Assembly (NCBI RefSeq): GCF_001443045.1
Contig: NZ_LKPJ01000001.1
Coordinates: 313,680-377,679 of the forward strand
DNA: 64,000 nt
Origin: Burkholderia ambifaria
GTDB lineage: Bacteria > Pseudomonadota > Gammaproteobacteria > Burkholderiales > Burkholderiaceae
Direction: 5' to 3'
Under the pieces are notes generated by a model. That model was not told the DNA's origin. It worked only from the letters and a program-made list of their open reading frames with translations, and searched no databases. This document shows positions 36,128 through 45,685 of this stretch, piece after piece (position 1 is the first letter of the stretch; the number at the start of each line of letters is the position of its first letter). The position numbers were made by a program, and so were the translations under genes.

Positions 36128-37090
36128 TTACTTGATGACCACCGGGTTGACCGGCGCGCCGCTACCGCTGACGACCTTGAGCGGTGCCGCGGTATAGAGG
36201 AACGACCATTGCCCGTCGTCCGCGCAGTCGGCAGCAAGCGGATCGAGCTGCGCGATCTCGGTCAGCGTGACACCGAGGTTGCGCATCAACGCGTTGTGCA
36301 GCGGCAGCGCCACACCCGATTCCGGATCGATGGTCACTTCGTTCGCGATCGTATCCGTGACGAGATTCGGGATCTCCATCCGCTGGAACCACTCGACGAG
36401 TTCCGGGCTGTAGGTCAGGCCCGGCTCGATGAAATTCTTGTAGAACTCGCTCTTGTCACGCTCGTAGAACGAGCCGATCCAGCCGGTGCGGATCACGAGG
36501 ACGTCACGCTTTTCGATCGTCACGCGCTGCGCTTCGGCAGCCTCGAGCAGATCGCGATGCGTGAAGGTCTCGCCCGGATCGAGCACGGCCTTGCCGCGAT
36601 GCCGGGCAATGTCGATCAGCACGCCGCGCCCGACGACGCCGCGCTCCGCGATCGGCAATACGCTGGCCTTCGCGAGGCCGCCGATGGTCGATTTCGCATC
36701 GTAGCCATTCCAGATCTGGTCGCCGTACCAAACGTGTCCGAGGGCGTCGTACTGCGTGGAACCCTGCAGATACATGATCATCATGTCGTCCGCATACTCG
36801 AGGAGCCCGGGGAACAGCGGCCCCTTGCCGCACATGTAGTGCCCCTTGTCCATCACATTCATGCGGCATGCCTGGGAGCGACCCGGCCAGACAGGATCGC
36901 CCTTCGGATTTCCCATCTGGATCTGCAGCGTGAAGGTCTTGCCGGAGCGCACGGCCGCGACGCCGCGCAGCACCTCCGTCTCGGTCAGGTAGTTGAGCGA
37001 ACCGACTTCATCGTCCGGCCCCCACTTGCCCCAGTTCTTCGGTGCATCACGCAACAGTTCAGCCATCTCCGGAACGTTCTTCGACTCCAT
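36128..37090 (-). CDS. Cyclase-family hydrolase (kynurenine formamidase-like), copy 2
   Basis: 320 residues, a clear paralogue of the protein at 13207-14175: NWGKWGPDDEVGSLNYL, DALGHVWYGDQIWNGYD, GETFTHRDLLEAAEA, GWIGSFYERDKSEFY and a matching C-terminus FLYTAAPLKVVSGSGAPVNP. The start at 37090 has AAGGAG about nine bases upstream. It presumably opens a ring or hydrolyses an amide/lactone before the acid is activated by the ligase encoded downstream. Confidence 0.88.
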   Translation of the reverse strand: MESKNVPEMAELLRDAPKNWGKWGPDDEVGSLNYLTETEVLRGVAAVRSGKTFTLQIQMGNPKGDPVWPGRSQACRMNVMDKGHYMCGKGPLFPGLLEYADDMMIMYLQGSTQYDALGHVWYGDQIWNGYDAKSTIGGLAKASVLPIAERGVVGRGVLIDIARHRGKAVLDPGETFTHRDLLEAAEAQRVTIEKRDVLVIRTGWIGSFYERDKSEFYKNFIEPGLTYSPELVEWFQRMEIPNLVTDTIANEVTIDPESGVALPLHNALMRNLGVTLTEIAQLDPLAADCADDGQWSFLYTAAPLKVVSGSGAPVNPVVIK

Positions 37091-37420
37091 GCCTTGTCTC
37101 CTTTTCAAGTCCACCGATCCAATCTCCCCCGTCGAGTGCATGCGCGGAAAACGTCCGCCCATATCGCCGGGGTTGTCGATTTTTAATGGTTGAGAGCGTA
37201 GGCGGGCAGAAATTTCGAGGCAAATGAATTATTTTCATTCACCCCAATCAATCTCGCACATATCTAGTACTACTACCGTATTTCAATATAGCCAAAACGT
37301 GATCTAACATGCGATCGCAATGAAACGGAAATCCCGCAGTGGAATTTTCCCGATTCATTTTTTTAATCTCAAAAGAACACCAATCATTAAAAATCACAAT
37401 TACCCTGGAGATAATCAACG
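37091..37420. promoter_or_regulatory. Divergent promoter region between cyclase and porin
   Basis: 330 bp, strikingly AT-rich relative to its surroundings from about 37180 to 37420, with repeated runs of A and T. It holds the porin leader and presumably promoters of both genes. It contains AATGAATTATTTTCATT (37221-37237), a small imperfect inverted repeat. No GC palindrome and no gene are seen. Confidence 0.5.
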
Positions 37421-38503
37421 ATGTCATTTCGTTCCCGAATTCGTTCGATCGCACTGGCGGCAGTCATCATGGGAGGCGCGGTACCGCAGGTACATGCGCA
37501 GAGCAATGTGACGCTCTACGGCATCGTCGACAGCGGCTTCCTGTACACGAGCAAGACAGCCGATCCAGCGAGCGGGCAAAACGCCGGCCGTCAGTTTTCG
37601 CTGATCAGCGGCGGGATGACGCCGTCGCTGTTCGGCCTGAAAGGCAGCGAGGATCTCGGCGGCGGCATGAAGGCGATCTTCACGCTGGAGAGCGGCATCG
37701 ATATCTCGAAAGGCGGTTTCACCGATTCAAACGGAAACTTCTTCGGCCGCCATGCATGGATCGGCATCGAGAGCGGTGTGGGTACGATCAAGGCCGGCCT
37801 GCAGTTTTCCCCGTTCGTGCTCTCGCTGATCTCGACCGACCCGCGCTCCGTCTCGTTTTTCGGCAGTCAGGTGCCGATCTACGTGGGCAACGTACTCGTC
37901 ACCGGCATCTTCAACGCGAATGCCATTTCATATGCGAGCCCGACGATCGCAGGCTTTCAGGGCAACGCGATGCTCGCGTTCGGCGGTGTCGCCGGCGATT
38001 TCCAGGCGGGCCGTCAGTATTCGGCCAGCCTGAACTACACGTACGGCCCGATGCTCGTCAGCGCGGCGATGTATAGCGGCAACGCCGGCGGCACCGCCGC
38101 GACGACGCCCGTGCCGAGCACGGTCGCGTTCTCGGGCCGCACGATCGGTGCACGTTATGAATTCAACGACCTGACCGTAAACGCGGTATTCGTCAATTAC
38201 AAGGTCGCGGGTTCGTTCGACAGCCGCGTCTACGGAGGAGGCCTGAGCTACCGATTCACGCCGACGATCCACGCGGACGCGGGCGTCTGGTATACGAGCG
38301 ACGGGAACGATACCGGCAACCATTCCATTCTGGCCGCAACGGGCTTGACCTACAGCCTGTCGAAGGCGACGCTGATTTATGGCCAACTCGGGTTCGTCAA
38401 CAACCATGGCAGGATGAACACTGGCCTGTCCACCAATGGCGCGCTTTACGGTGTCTCGGGATCAACGTTCGGCACCGTGGTCGGGATTCGTCATCTCTTC
38501 TAG
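37421..38503 (+). CDS. Gram-negative porin (OmpC/Omp32 type)
   Basis: 360 residues. A signal peptide (IALAAVIMGGAVPQVHAQS) precedes SNVTLYGIVDSGFLYTS, the first strand of beta-proteobacterial trimeric porins. The constriction-loop region SLFGLKGSEDLGGGMKAIFTLESG and the C-terminal strand TVVGIRHLF, ending in phenylalanine, are standard. It probably widens outer-membrane access for substrates of this catabolic region. Confidence 0.93.
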   Translation: MSFRSRIRSIALAAVIMGGAVPQVHAQSNVTLYGIVDSGFLYTSKTADPASGQNAGRQFSLISGGMTPSLFGLKGSEDLGGGMKAIFTLESGIDISKGGFTDSNGNFFGRHAWIGIESGVGTIKAGLQFSPFVLSLISTDPRSVSFFGSQVPIYVGNVLVTGIFNANAISYASPTIAGFQGNAMLAFGGVAGDFQAGRQYSASLNYTYGPMLVSAAMYSGNAGGTAATTPVPSTVAFSGRTIGARYEFNDLTVNAVFVNYKVAGSFDSRVYGGGLSYRFTPTIHADAGVWYTSDGNDTGNHSILAATGLTYSLSKATLIYGQLGFVNNHGRMNTGLSTNGALYGVSGSTFGTVVGIRHLF

Positions 38504-38678
38504 GTCTCGTGCGCAACGAGCACCGAGCCGGGCGAGCCGTCAGCACCAGCAGGCCGGCCTGGTCGATCTCGATGCGCGAGCGCGCGATCCGTTCGCCGAT
38601 CGAGCCGCGCCGATTCAGCGGCTCGCCGAACGTTCCGCGCTCATTTGTCGAATGCCCGGTCATTCATTCTGCGAATTC

Positions 38679-38700
38679 CTCCGGACGCTGACGTCCGGAG
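38679..38700. terminator. Hairpin between porin and BON genes
   Basis: CTCCGGACG pairs with CGTCCGGAG around CTGA (9-bp perfect stem), between the convergent porin and BON genes. No T tract follows, so efficiency is uncertain. Confidence 0.5.
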
Positions 38701-38736
38701 GGCCTGGTATCGCTCAGCCGCGCCCAATCCCGCGCA

Positions 38737-39111
38737 TCACTGTCCGCCCTCCATTCGCAACTCGAGCTTGCTTGTCACCGACGTGACGCCTGGCACCTTG
38801 CGAGCCGCCTCCACTGCAGCCTTATCCTGTGCCTCGTCCGTTATCATCCCGGCCAGCGTCACTTCACCAGTCTTTGCCTTCGCAAACACAGTGACCTGCG
38901 CATTGCCGATGCCAGGCGCCTTGACGATCGCCTGGCGGACCTTCTTCGCAAACGCGCGATTTTCCACGCGTTCGGCCTTCTTTGCCGAGCGCGGCGACGT
39001 GGTCGCGCTCTTGGCCGTTTGCGCGTCGGGGGCACTGGATTGCGCGTAACACGTGACGGACGTCAACGCGACGATACCGGCAACAACGATCATAAAACGT
39101 GACTTCATCAT
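38737..39111 (-). CDS. BON-domain periplasmic protein, second copy
   Basis: 124 residues: signal peptide (FMIVVAGIVALTSVTCYAQ), a lysine/alanine linker, then a BON domain (FAKKVRQAIVKAPGIGNAQVTVFAKAKTGEVTLAGMI, ARKVPGVTSVTSKL). It matches the protein at 6012-6392 in order and length. Two adjacent methionines leave 39111 or 39108 as the start. Confidence 0.85.
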   Translation of the reverse strand: MMKSRFMIVVAGIVALTSVTCYAQSSAPDAQTAKSATTSPRSAKKAERVENRAFAKKVRQAIVKAPGIGNAQVTVFAKAKTGEVTLAGMITDEAQDKAAVEAARKVPGVTSVTSKLELRMEGGQ

Positions 39112-39224
39112 CCTCTCCTCAACAAAAACAAACGGACAACTACGGATTGGCAGATGCCCGAATCGGGCACCCGGTATTGCGCTTGCATGCCTCCCGCAAC
39201 GGCCGATTGCCGTGTGGTACGGCC

Positions 39225-40163
39225 TTATGCAGTAATCGAATTCAATGCACTTTCGTCGGCTTCCAGCGCCGGCGAAAGCGTCACGCGCAGATGGTCGAGA
39301 AATGTCCGTATCTTCGCGTCCATGAACTGCCTGGATATGTACATCGCATAAATGTCCAGCATCGTTAGGCGGTAGTCCGGCAACACCCTTACCAGCCTCC
39401 CGGTTCGCAAATCGTCAATAACCGAATAGGTGGCCAGCGACCCGATGCCCATTCCAGCACGCAATGCAATTGCCAGCGCCTCCGGTGCATTCGCCTGAAA
39501 CAACGCGGAGAGAACAGAATGTGATGCCACTTCACCGCTCGCGCCATGAAGCAACCATTCGTCGCTCGACTCGGCTGGCGTATCGAGACGCAGACACGTA
39601 TGGTCGGCAAGATCTGCCGGCTTCGATGGCGTGCCATGTCGATCGAGATACGCTTTCGACGCGACCAGGACGCTGTAGCAGCGTCCGTAGGTGTGTGCGA
39701 TGTACCCCGAATCCGGAAGACTCGATGCCGTGACCACCGAAATGTCGTAGCCGTCTTCCACCAGATTCGGCATCCGCTGCGAGTACGTGATGTCGACGGC
39801 GACCTCGGGGAAAGCCGCCTGATAAGCAACCACCGCCTCGGTAACATGGCTCTGCCCCAACCCGGGCATGGTATGTACACGCAATCGACCGTACGGTCGA
39901 ATCAGCGCGTTTCTGGCCTCGGCATTCGCCTGATCGACATCGCCAAGAATGGATAACAGGCGTTCGAAATAGCGCCGCCCGCTGTCGGTCAGCGAAATTC
40001 TCCGAGTCGTTCGATTCAACAAGCGAGTCTGAGCATATTCTTCGAGGCCAGCTACTGCTCGCGATACCTGCGCAATCGCCACGTCCGTCTGTTTCGCCAC
40101 TGCGGTAAAGCTGCCGGCCTGAACGACACGCACGAATGTCCGCATGTTTTCGAGCATATCCAT
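39225..40163 (-). CDS. LysR-family transcriptional regulator
   Basis: 312 residues of the CrgA/PgrR-like group (MLENMRTFVRVVQAGSFTAVAKQTDVAIAQVSRAVAGLEE, then the wing RLLNRTTRRISLTDSG). MDMLEN at 40163 is taken as the start because the HTH follows at once; the second methionine at 40157 is equally possible. A GC palindrome is about 209 bp upstream. No obvious divergent target: the gene upstream (quinone reductase) is on the same strand. Confidence 0.92.
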   Translation of the reverse strand: MDMLENMRTFVRVVQAGSFTAVAKQTDVAIAQVSRAVAGLEEYAQTRLLNRTTRRISLTDSGRRYFERLLSILGDVDQANAEARNALIRPYGRLRVHTMPGLGQSHVTEAVVAYQAAFPEVAVDITYSQRMPNLVEDGYDISVVTASSLPDSGYIAHTYGRCYSVLVASKAYLDRHGTPSKPADLADHTCLRLDTPAESSDEWLLHGASGEVASHSVLSALFQANAPEALAIALRAGMGIGSLATYSVIDDLRTGRLVRVLPDYRLTMLDIYAMYISRQFMDAKIRTFLDHLRVTLSPALEADESALNSITA

Positions 40164-40372
40164 TTTTGTCCACCGCCCTTCACTGTCTACGCACGGAACG
40201 GGCAATCCGAAAGCCTGCTTCTGCACACTGTAGAAGTGACGCCCGACATAACCGTCTGGAGTTTTCGACCTGGATGGACGACGCGAGCGCAGTGGACGGA
40301 ACATCCCATTTCACCCGCCGCCACGCTCAACTCGATAGCGAGAATTCTCGAACATTCGCCACCAAACGATCA

Positions 40373-40388
40373 CCCCCCGCACGGGGGG
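40373..40388. repeat. GC palindrome 7 (upstream of LysR)
   Basis: CCCCCC-GCAC-GGGGGG, a long perfect copy in the 292-bp gap between the quinone reductase stop and the LysR start. Because both genes read leftwards, it can serve only the LysR gene or act as a hairpin after the reductase. Confidence 0.65.
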
Positions 40389-40455
40389 TTACTCCATCGA
40401 TCGTTCGTGTGCGAAGCTAAATGAATTCAACAAACGAGCGGTAACGCCCGGTTGT

Positions 40456-41475
40456 TCACTGCCCGTGCGTACGAAGCACGATCTTGCCGATATGGCGGCC
40501 GGAATCCATCAATTCATGTGCCGCGCGCGCATCGCGCAGATCGAACAGCCGATAGACCTGCGGCTTGACGACACCCTGCCGGATCAACGGCCACACGGCC
40601 TCTTCCAGCTCGTGAATGATCTGTGCCTTCTCCGCGTAGGTACGCGAGCGCAGGGTCGAGCCGATATGCGTCAAACGTTTCGTCAACATCGGGAACAGGT
40701 CGAGTTCCCTGGCCGGCCCATTGATCACGCCGATCTGGACAATGCGACCGTTCATCGCTGCCGCCGCGTAATTGCGTGCGACGTAGTCGCCGGCGATGAT
40801 GTCGACGATCACGTCGACACCCTTGCCATCCGTGAAGCGCCGAACTTCGTCGACGAAATCCTCGTTCCGGTAGTCGATCGCAAGATCCGCGCCGAGGCGC
40901 AAGCTCGCGTCGCGCTGTGGATCCGAGCCAATCGTCGTGATGATCTTCGACGCGCCGAACGCCTTCGCCAGCATCGTCGCCGTCGTGCCGATACCCGATG
41001 CCCCACCGTGAATCAGCACACTGTCGCCGGCTGCAAAACGGCCACGCTGAAACAGATTCAACCAGACAGTCATAAAGGTTTCCGGCATCGCCGCCGCCTC
41101 CGTCATGTCGAGACCGTCCGGGATCGCAAGTGTATTGCTCTCGTTCGCGACCGCGTATTCCGCGTATCCGCCGCCCGGAATCAGCGCGCAGACACGATCT
41201 CCGATCGCGAACCGCGTGACGTCACGCCCGATCGCGACGACTTCCCCTGCGACCTCGAGGCCGGGAATGTCGGACGCGCCGGGCGGCGGATCGTACAGCC
41301 CCTTGCGCTGGAAAACGTCAGGACCGTTCACGCCCGCAGCATGAACCTGAATCAGTACTTCGTCGTGACCTGGCGACGGCACCGGGCGCTTGGCAGGCAC
41401 AAGCACTTCTGGGCCGCCAGGATGTACGATTTCAATCGCGGTCATTTCAACTGGAAGGTTTTGTTTGTCACCCAT
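40456..41475 (-). CDS. NAD(P)H:quinone oxidoreductase, zinc-free MDR family (PIG3-like)
   Basis: 339 residues: MTAIEIVHPGGPEVL, a GroES-like domain with GVNGPDVFQRKGLYDPPPG and IPGLEVAGEV, and cofactor motif HGGASGIGTTATMLAKAFGAS. It reduces quinones or enones with NADPH in one or two electron steps. GAGGA lies about ten bases before the ATG at 41475; MTAIEI at 41445 matches the common family start and is a fair alternative. It is divergent from the LysR gene at 41643, likely its regulator. Confidence 0.92.
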   Translation of the reverse strand: MGDKQNLPVEMTAIEIVHPGGPEVLVPAKRPVPSPGHDEVLIQVHAAGVNGPDVFQRKGLYDPPPGASDIPGLEVAGEVVAIGRDVTRFAIGDRVCALIPGGGYAEYAVANESNTLAIPDGLDMTEAAAMPETFMTVWLNLFQRGRFAAGDSVLIHGGASGIGTTATMLAKAFGASKIITTIGSDPQRDASLRLGADLAIDYRNEDFVDEVRRFTDGKGVDVIVDIIAGDYVARNYAAAAMNGRIVQIGVINGPARELDLFPMLTKRLTHIGSTLRSRTYAEKAQIIHELEEAVWPLIRQGVVKPQVYRLFDLRDARAAHELMDSGRHIGKIVLRTHGQ

Positions 41476-41642
41476 CACGATATGATCCTCAACGTTCTTC
41501 GATGCTCGGCCGATTCGCGGGCCATCCCCAATCGCGGCGTCGCAACCGATGTAAGTGAGAAAAGTTTATGGCCAATGCCCGTTGAGGGCACGCAGCGAAT
41601 TACCTGTCGAGGAATGCAAAAATGCATCAGTCTGGACAAGCG

Positions 41643-42515
41643 ATGAACTGGGACGACGCGCGCGTATTCCTCGCAATCCATCGCGAGCGCACGCTGCGTC
41701 GAGCGGCGGAGACGCTCGGGGTCGATCAGGCGACCGTCGGACGGAGGCTTGCAACGCTCGAGCACATGCTCGGCGCGACATTGTTTCTCCGTTCATCAAA
41801 AGGCTATCTGCCGACACCGGTCGGCGAGCTGGCGCTACGCGCCGCGGAGGCGATGGAGCAGAGCGCACACGAACTGGTGCGACTGACGCACGGTGTCGAC
41901 CGACGGCTTGCCGGCGAGGTAAAGATCACGACGACCGATGCACTTGCGATCGAATTCGTGATGCCGTCGATCGCACGACTACATGCGAAGCATCCCGACG
42001 TCTCCGTCGCGCTAAATACGTCGACACAGATTCTGAATCTCGCGAAGCGCGAAGCCGACATTGCAATCCGCACGGTTCGGCCCGAGAACCCCGATCTCGT
42101 CGCGCGCCGCCTCGCATGCTGGGACATGGGCCTGTTCGCGTCGCACGACTATCTGCGCCGGCACGGCGAGCCGGAGCGCGGCCATGCGTTCACGGGCCAC
42201 GACCTCGTCGTCTACCAACCGTACATCGACTCCAGCCGCAAGCCGACGCTCGCCGGCGAACCGATTACCGGGGGTCGCATCGTGACGCGCACAAGCACGA
42301 ACCTGATGATGCGCGCCGCGCTGCGCTCGGGCCTCGGCATCGGCGAGATTCCCGTTCACATGGGCGAGCGCGACGGGCTCGCACGCCTCTGGCCGGAGCG
42401 GGTCAGGCAGTCGCCGTACGAGGTCTGGCTGGTCACGCACCGTGACCTGCACCACACCGCGCGCATCCGCGCGGCGATCGACGAGATCGTGTCATCATTC
42501 GCCGCGCATGGATAA
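41643..42515 (+). CDS. LysR-family transcriptional regulator
   Basis: 290 residues. HTH: MNWDDARVFLAIHRERTLRRAAETLGVDQATVGRRLATLE. Effector domain starts GEVKITTTDALAIEFV. The N-terminus directly at the HTH supports 41643. It is transcribed away from the quinone reductase with 167 bp between, a classic LysR/target arrangement, and converges with the LAL regulator gene. Confidence 0.92.
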   Translation: MNWDDARVFLAIHRERTLRRAAETLGVDQATVGRRLATLEHMLGATLFLRSSKGYLPTPVGELALRAAEAMEQSAHELVRLTHGVDRRLAGEVKITTTDALAIEFVMPSIARLHAKHPDVSVALNTSTQILNLAKREADIAIRTVRPENPDLVARRLACWDMGLFASHDYLRRHGEPERGHAFTGHDLVVYQPYIDSSRKPTLAGEPITGGRIVTRTSTNLMMRAALRSGLGIGEIPVHMGERDGLARLWPERVRQSPYEVWLVTHRDLHHTARIRAAIDEIVSSFAAHG

Positions 42516-42540
42516 CGCAAGGCGGCATCGCCGCGACGGG

Positions 42541-45306
42541 TCATTCATCGTCGCGCTTTGTGCCCGACGGCTCACGCGCCAGCCCGCTGCGTACGGCCTG
42601 GATGCGCGACGTGACATTGAGCTTTTCGAAGATATTTTTCAGATGCCATTTGATTGTTTCAGGCGCAACGCGGAGCGCACGTGCGATTTCCTTGTTCGAC
42701 AGTCCTTGCGCCACATAATCAAGGATCTCGGCTTCTCGCGCGCTCAGGTTGCCGGTCGCACTCGGCCGCGCGGCCTGCGTCGCGTTCGATGCCCGCTGTG
42801 CGTCGAATGCGCGCACAAGTTCTCGCAAGTACCACGCATTGACGGCCGGCAAGCGCCCGGCGTGCTTTAGCGCACGCCCAACCATGCGCTCCACGATTGC
42901 GCCTTCGTCGATGAACGTGCGCACCAGCCCGTTGACCTGACCGTATTCGAGCGCTTGACCGAGTACATCGAGCGCTTCGTCTTCCCGGCCGGCCTGTTCA
43001 AGTACCACCGCACGTAACGTGGCAGCCTGCGCGGCGAACCAGTCGAATCCATGCGAGAGAAGCGCCTCGTGCACGATCGCGATCGCCCGTTCGGCGTCGC
43101 CCGCGCTCCCGTCCGCCAGCATCAGCCTGACTCGCGCGGATTGCGCCATCTGCCACGTTTCAATGTAACTCGACGCCACCTCGGGCAGTGCTGCCGGCAC
43201 GAGTGCCGCGAGCGCCTTTCCGACACGATTGGCCTGCGACAATTTTCCGACACTTACACAGATCCGGATGCTGGTCGCCATGCATGCCACACGCAGTCTC
43301 AGCCATTGCCGGCTGCATGCGATGTGATCGGCGGCGTCTATGATTTCGTGTGCACGCGCCTCGCGGCCGGACTGGAACTCGATCAGTGCTGCTGTCTGCA
43401 TGAAGCGCAGCAAAGGCCCGAGCGAGCATGCCTGCATCGCGACCTCGAAGCGATCGCGCTGAACCTCGCTGACCTTCGCCCAGTCGTTCCATTCGTAATA
43501 GATGGCCGACAGATAGCCAGCCGACAGCGCAGTCGCCGCCGACAGGCGTCCGGCGGATTGCTCGGCAAACCGCAGGGCAGCCTCGAATGTCGTCGATGCA
43601 TCGTGCAGGCGACCGGAGACGAATTCCGCGAGACCGGACATGTTCTGTCGGTAGACGTTCGCATAGAGCGGCTCGTCCCCGGACAAGGAAGTTTCCGCTC
43701 GCGTTCTGAGTGCGAGCACGTCGCCGATCCGCCCCGCATAACCGAGCCCGAAGATCATCGTGGTTTGCCCGATCTGTTCTATCCACGATCCCGGCTTCGG
43801 GCCCGCGGCCAGTACACGCTCACCCAGAATCAACGATTCGGCACTCCTGTCCGACAAGCCCGCGATCAACGAGCGAACCGCGAGCAATTCGGTGGCAATG
43901 ACACCATCCATATCAAGGCGGCGCGCATTCACGTCTGCCTCGATCGACTCCAACGAGCGGCGCGCATCGACGATACTCATCGACAACGCGAGCGCCCATG
44001 TATGGGCGATCCTCAGCCGCAAGCGTTCCGCCACGGCACGCTGCGGAAGACGCGAAACCCAGTCGAGCACGGTTCGCACGTCACTGGAAGCGATGAGCCT
44101 CATCGCGCAGGTCTCGACCCAGCCGGCGGCCGTGTCGAAATCGCCGGCGGCAAGCGCATGCCGAACGGCATCCGGCCATTGTCGTTCGCCGGCATACCAT
44201 TCGCTCGCGCGACGATGGAGAATCGTGATCTCGCCGGGCCTGCGCAGCGCCAGTTCCTCGCGTAAATACTGCGAAAAGAGCGCGTGATAGCGATAGTTCT
44301 GACGCCCTCCATCGACCGACTTGATGAAGAGGTTATGGGTACTCAGCCATTCAAGGCAGTCTGCCGCGTCATCGCGACCCGTCAGCCTGTTGCACAACGA
44401 GGGGGTCATCTGCTCCAGTACGGCCGTGCACAACAGGAAGTGATGAACGGCTTCCGGCACGCGGGACATGACATTCTCGTTGAGATAGGTGGCGATCCCG
44501 GCCCTCGCATGGCTCACCTGTTCGGCCACATGCGCCGCATCGCTGTCGTCGCGCAGTGCGAGCGCGGCCAGTTGCAGACCCGACACCCAGCCTTCAGTTG
44601 CGGCACGCAGACGCTCGATGCTCTCCGTGCTGAGGTGCTTGCCTGCGACTCGGTCGAAGAACGATCGCGTTTCCGCCTCGTCGAAGCAGAGATCATCCGC
44701 ATCGACTCGCACCAGTTCGTCACGCGATTCGAAATAGCTGAACGGCAACGCCGGTGTGGATCGACATGCCAGGACGACGTGGAAGTTCGGCGGCGCGTAA
44801 CGCAACAACTCAAACATCGCGTCGTGAATGATCGGCGAGGCGAGACGGTCAAAATCGTCGAGCATCAAGAATATTTCAACGCCCGCATCCGCGAGTTCGT
44901 TGAGCAGCTCGTCGAACACGACCTTCAGCGGAATGAGCGCGCGGTCGCGCAGCAATCGCTGGGCACGACTGCCGATACCGCCGGTAGCTTCGACGACGGC
45001 CGCGACGACATATGACGAAAAGATCGACGCATTGTCGTCGTCCCGGTCAAGACTCACCCACCCGACCTTGGCATTCGTCGCGACGAGTTCCTTTCGCCAT
45101 TCCGAAAGCAGCGTCGTCTTCCCGTAACCGGCCGGTGCGCACACGAGGGTTATTCGGCGATCAAGCGCGCGTGCAAGGCGGCCGATCCTGGCCATGCGCG
45201 GCACGATCTCCCGCGCCGATGCAGGCATCAGCTTGGTACGTACCAGTACCTCGATCGCATCGGCGTCCGCAGGCATGGCCGACTTTCTGCTGTCTGTGGA
45301 CGTCAT
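42541..45306 (-). CDS. MalT/AlkS-like LuxR-family regulator with ATPase domain (LAL)
   Basis: 921 residues. Walker A is APAGYGKTT (residues 58-66), Walker B FLMLDDFD (146-153), then a long TPR-like helical middle, and a C-terminal LuxR HTH from residue 854 (LSAREAEILDYVAQGLSNKEIARALRVAPETIKWHLKNIFEKLNVTSR). Size and order match the STAND ATPase activators MalT and AlkS, which switch on catabolic genes when a pathway inducer is bound with ATP. It is a candidate master regulator of the GC-palindrome set; a copy lies 222 bp upstream of its own start. Confidence 0.93.
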   Translation of the reverse strand: MTSTDSRKSAMPADADAIEVLVRTKLMPASAREIVPRMARIGRLARALDRRITLVCAPAGYGKTTLLSEWRKELVATNAKVGWVSLDRDDDNASIFSSYVVAAVVEATGGIGSRAQRLLRDRALIPLKVVFDELLNELADAGVEIFLMLDDFDRLASPIIHDAMFELLRYAPPNFHVVLACRSTPALPFSYFESRDELVRVDADDLCFDEAETRSFFDRVAGKHLSTESIERLRAATEGWVSGLQLAALALRDDSDAAHVAEQVSHARAGIATYLNENVMSRVPEAVHHFLLCTAVLEQMTPSLCNRLTGRDDAADCLEWLSTHNLFIKSVDGGRQNYRYHALFSQYLREELALRRPGEITILHRRASEWYAGERQWPDAVRHALAAGDFDTAAGWVETCAMRLIASSDVRTVLDWVSRLPQRAVAERLRLRIAHTWALALSMSIVDARRSLESIEADVNARRLDMDGVIATELLAVRSLIAGLSDRSAESLILGERVLAAGPKPGSWIEQIGQTTMIFGLGYAGRIGDVLALRTRAETSLSGDEPLYANVYRQNMSGLAEFVSGRLHDASTTFEAALRFAEQSAGRLSAATALSAGYLSAIYYEWNDWAKVSEVQRDRFEVAMQACSLGPLLRFMQTAALIEFQSGREARAHEIIDAADHIACSRQWLRLRVACMATSIRICVSVGKLSQANRVGKALAALVPAALPEVASSYIETWQMAQSARVRLMLADGSAGDAERAIAIVHEALLSHGFDWFAAQAATLRAVVLEQAGREDEALDVLGQALEYGQVNGLVRTFIDEGAIVERMVGRALKHAGRLPAVNAWYLRELVRAFDAQRASNATQAARPSATGNLSAREAEILDYVAQGLSNKEIARALRVAPETIKWHLKNIFEKLNVTSRIQAVRSGLAREPSGTKRDDE

Positions 45307-45528
45307 TTATTTCCTGTTCTCCCGGTACTGTCCGCCCGCGTGGATAAAAGGTTCTCGGCCGACCTGCCCGACGCGCGTCAGGTTCGATGCGCGGCAAATA
45401 CAGCATAACCACGCGATATCCACCATCAACACTAGGTGATCTCCGGACTGATCAGTACCGGAATCGCAGCCGGTACCGGTCGAGTGCGAGGGATTCGCAT
45501 TGTTCTCGATCCGACATCCAATGTTCAG

Positions 45529-45544
45529 CCCCCCATTTGGGGGG
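45529..45544. repeat. GC palindrome 8 (between LAL regulator and NTF2-like gene)
   Basis: CCCCCC-ATTT-GGGGGG with CAG/CTA flanks. It lies in the 379-bp divergent region 45307-45685, 141 bp upstream of the NTF2-like start and 222 bp upstream of the LAL start. No gene is seen in this region. Confidence 0.7.
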
Positions 45545-45685
45545 CTACCTCAATCCGGCGACTCGCTCCATGCTAGCTCGACGGTGCCGCCAGTCGGCGC
45601 CAACCACTTGCCCGCCCCCCCTGCGCGACCGATAGGCGGCCGGTCGCCCAAAACCGTCAACCGCGGTTATCGCCCGGGAGTTGCC

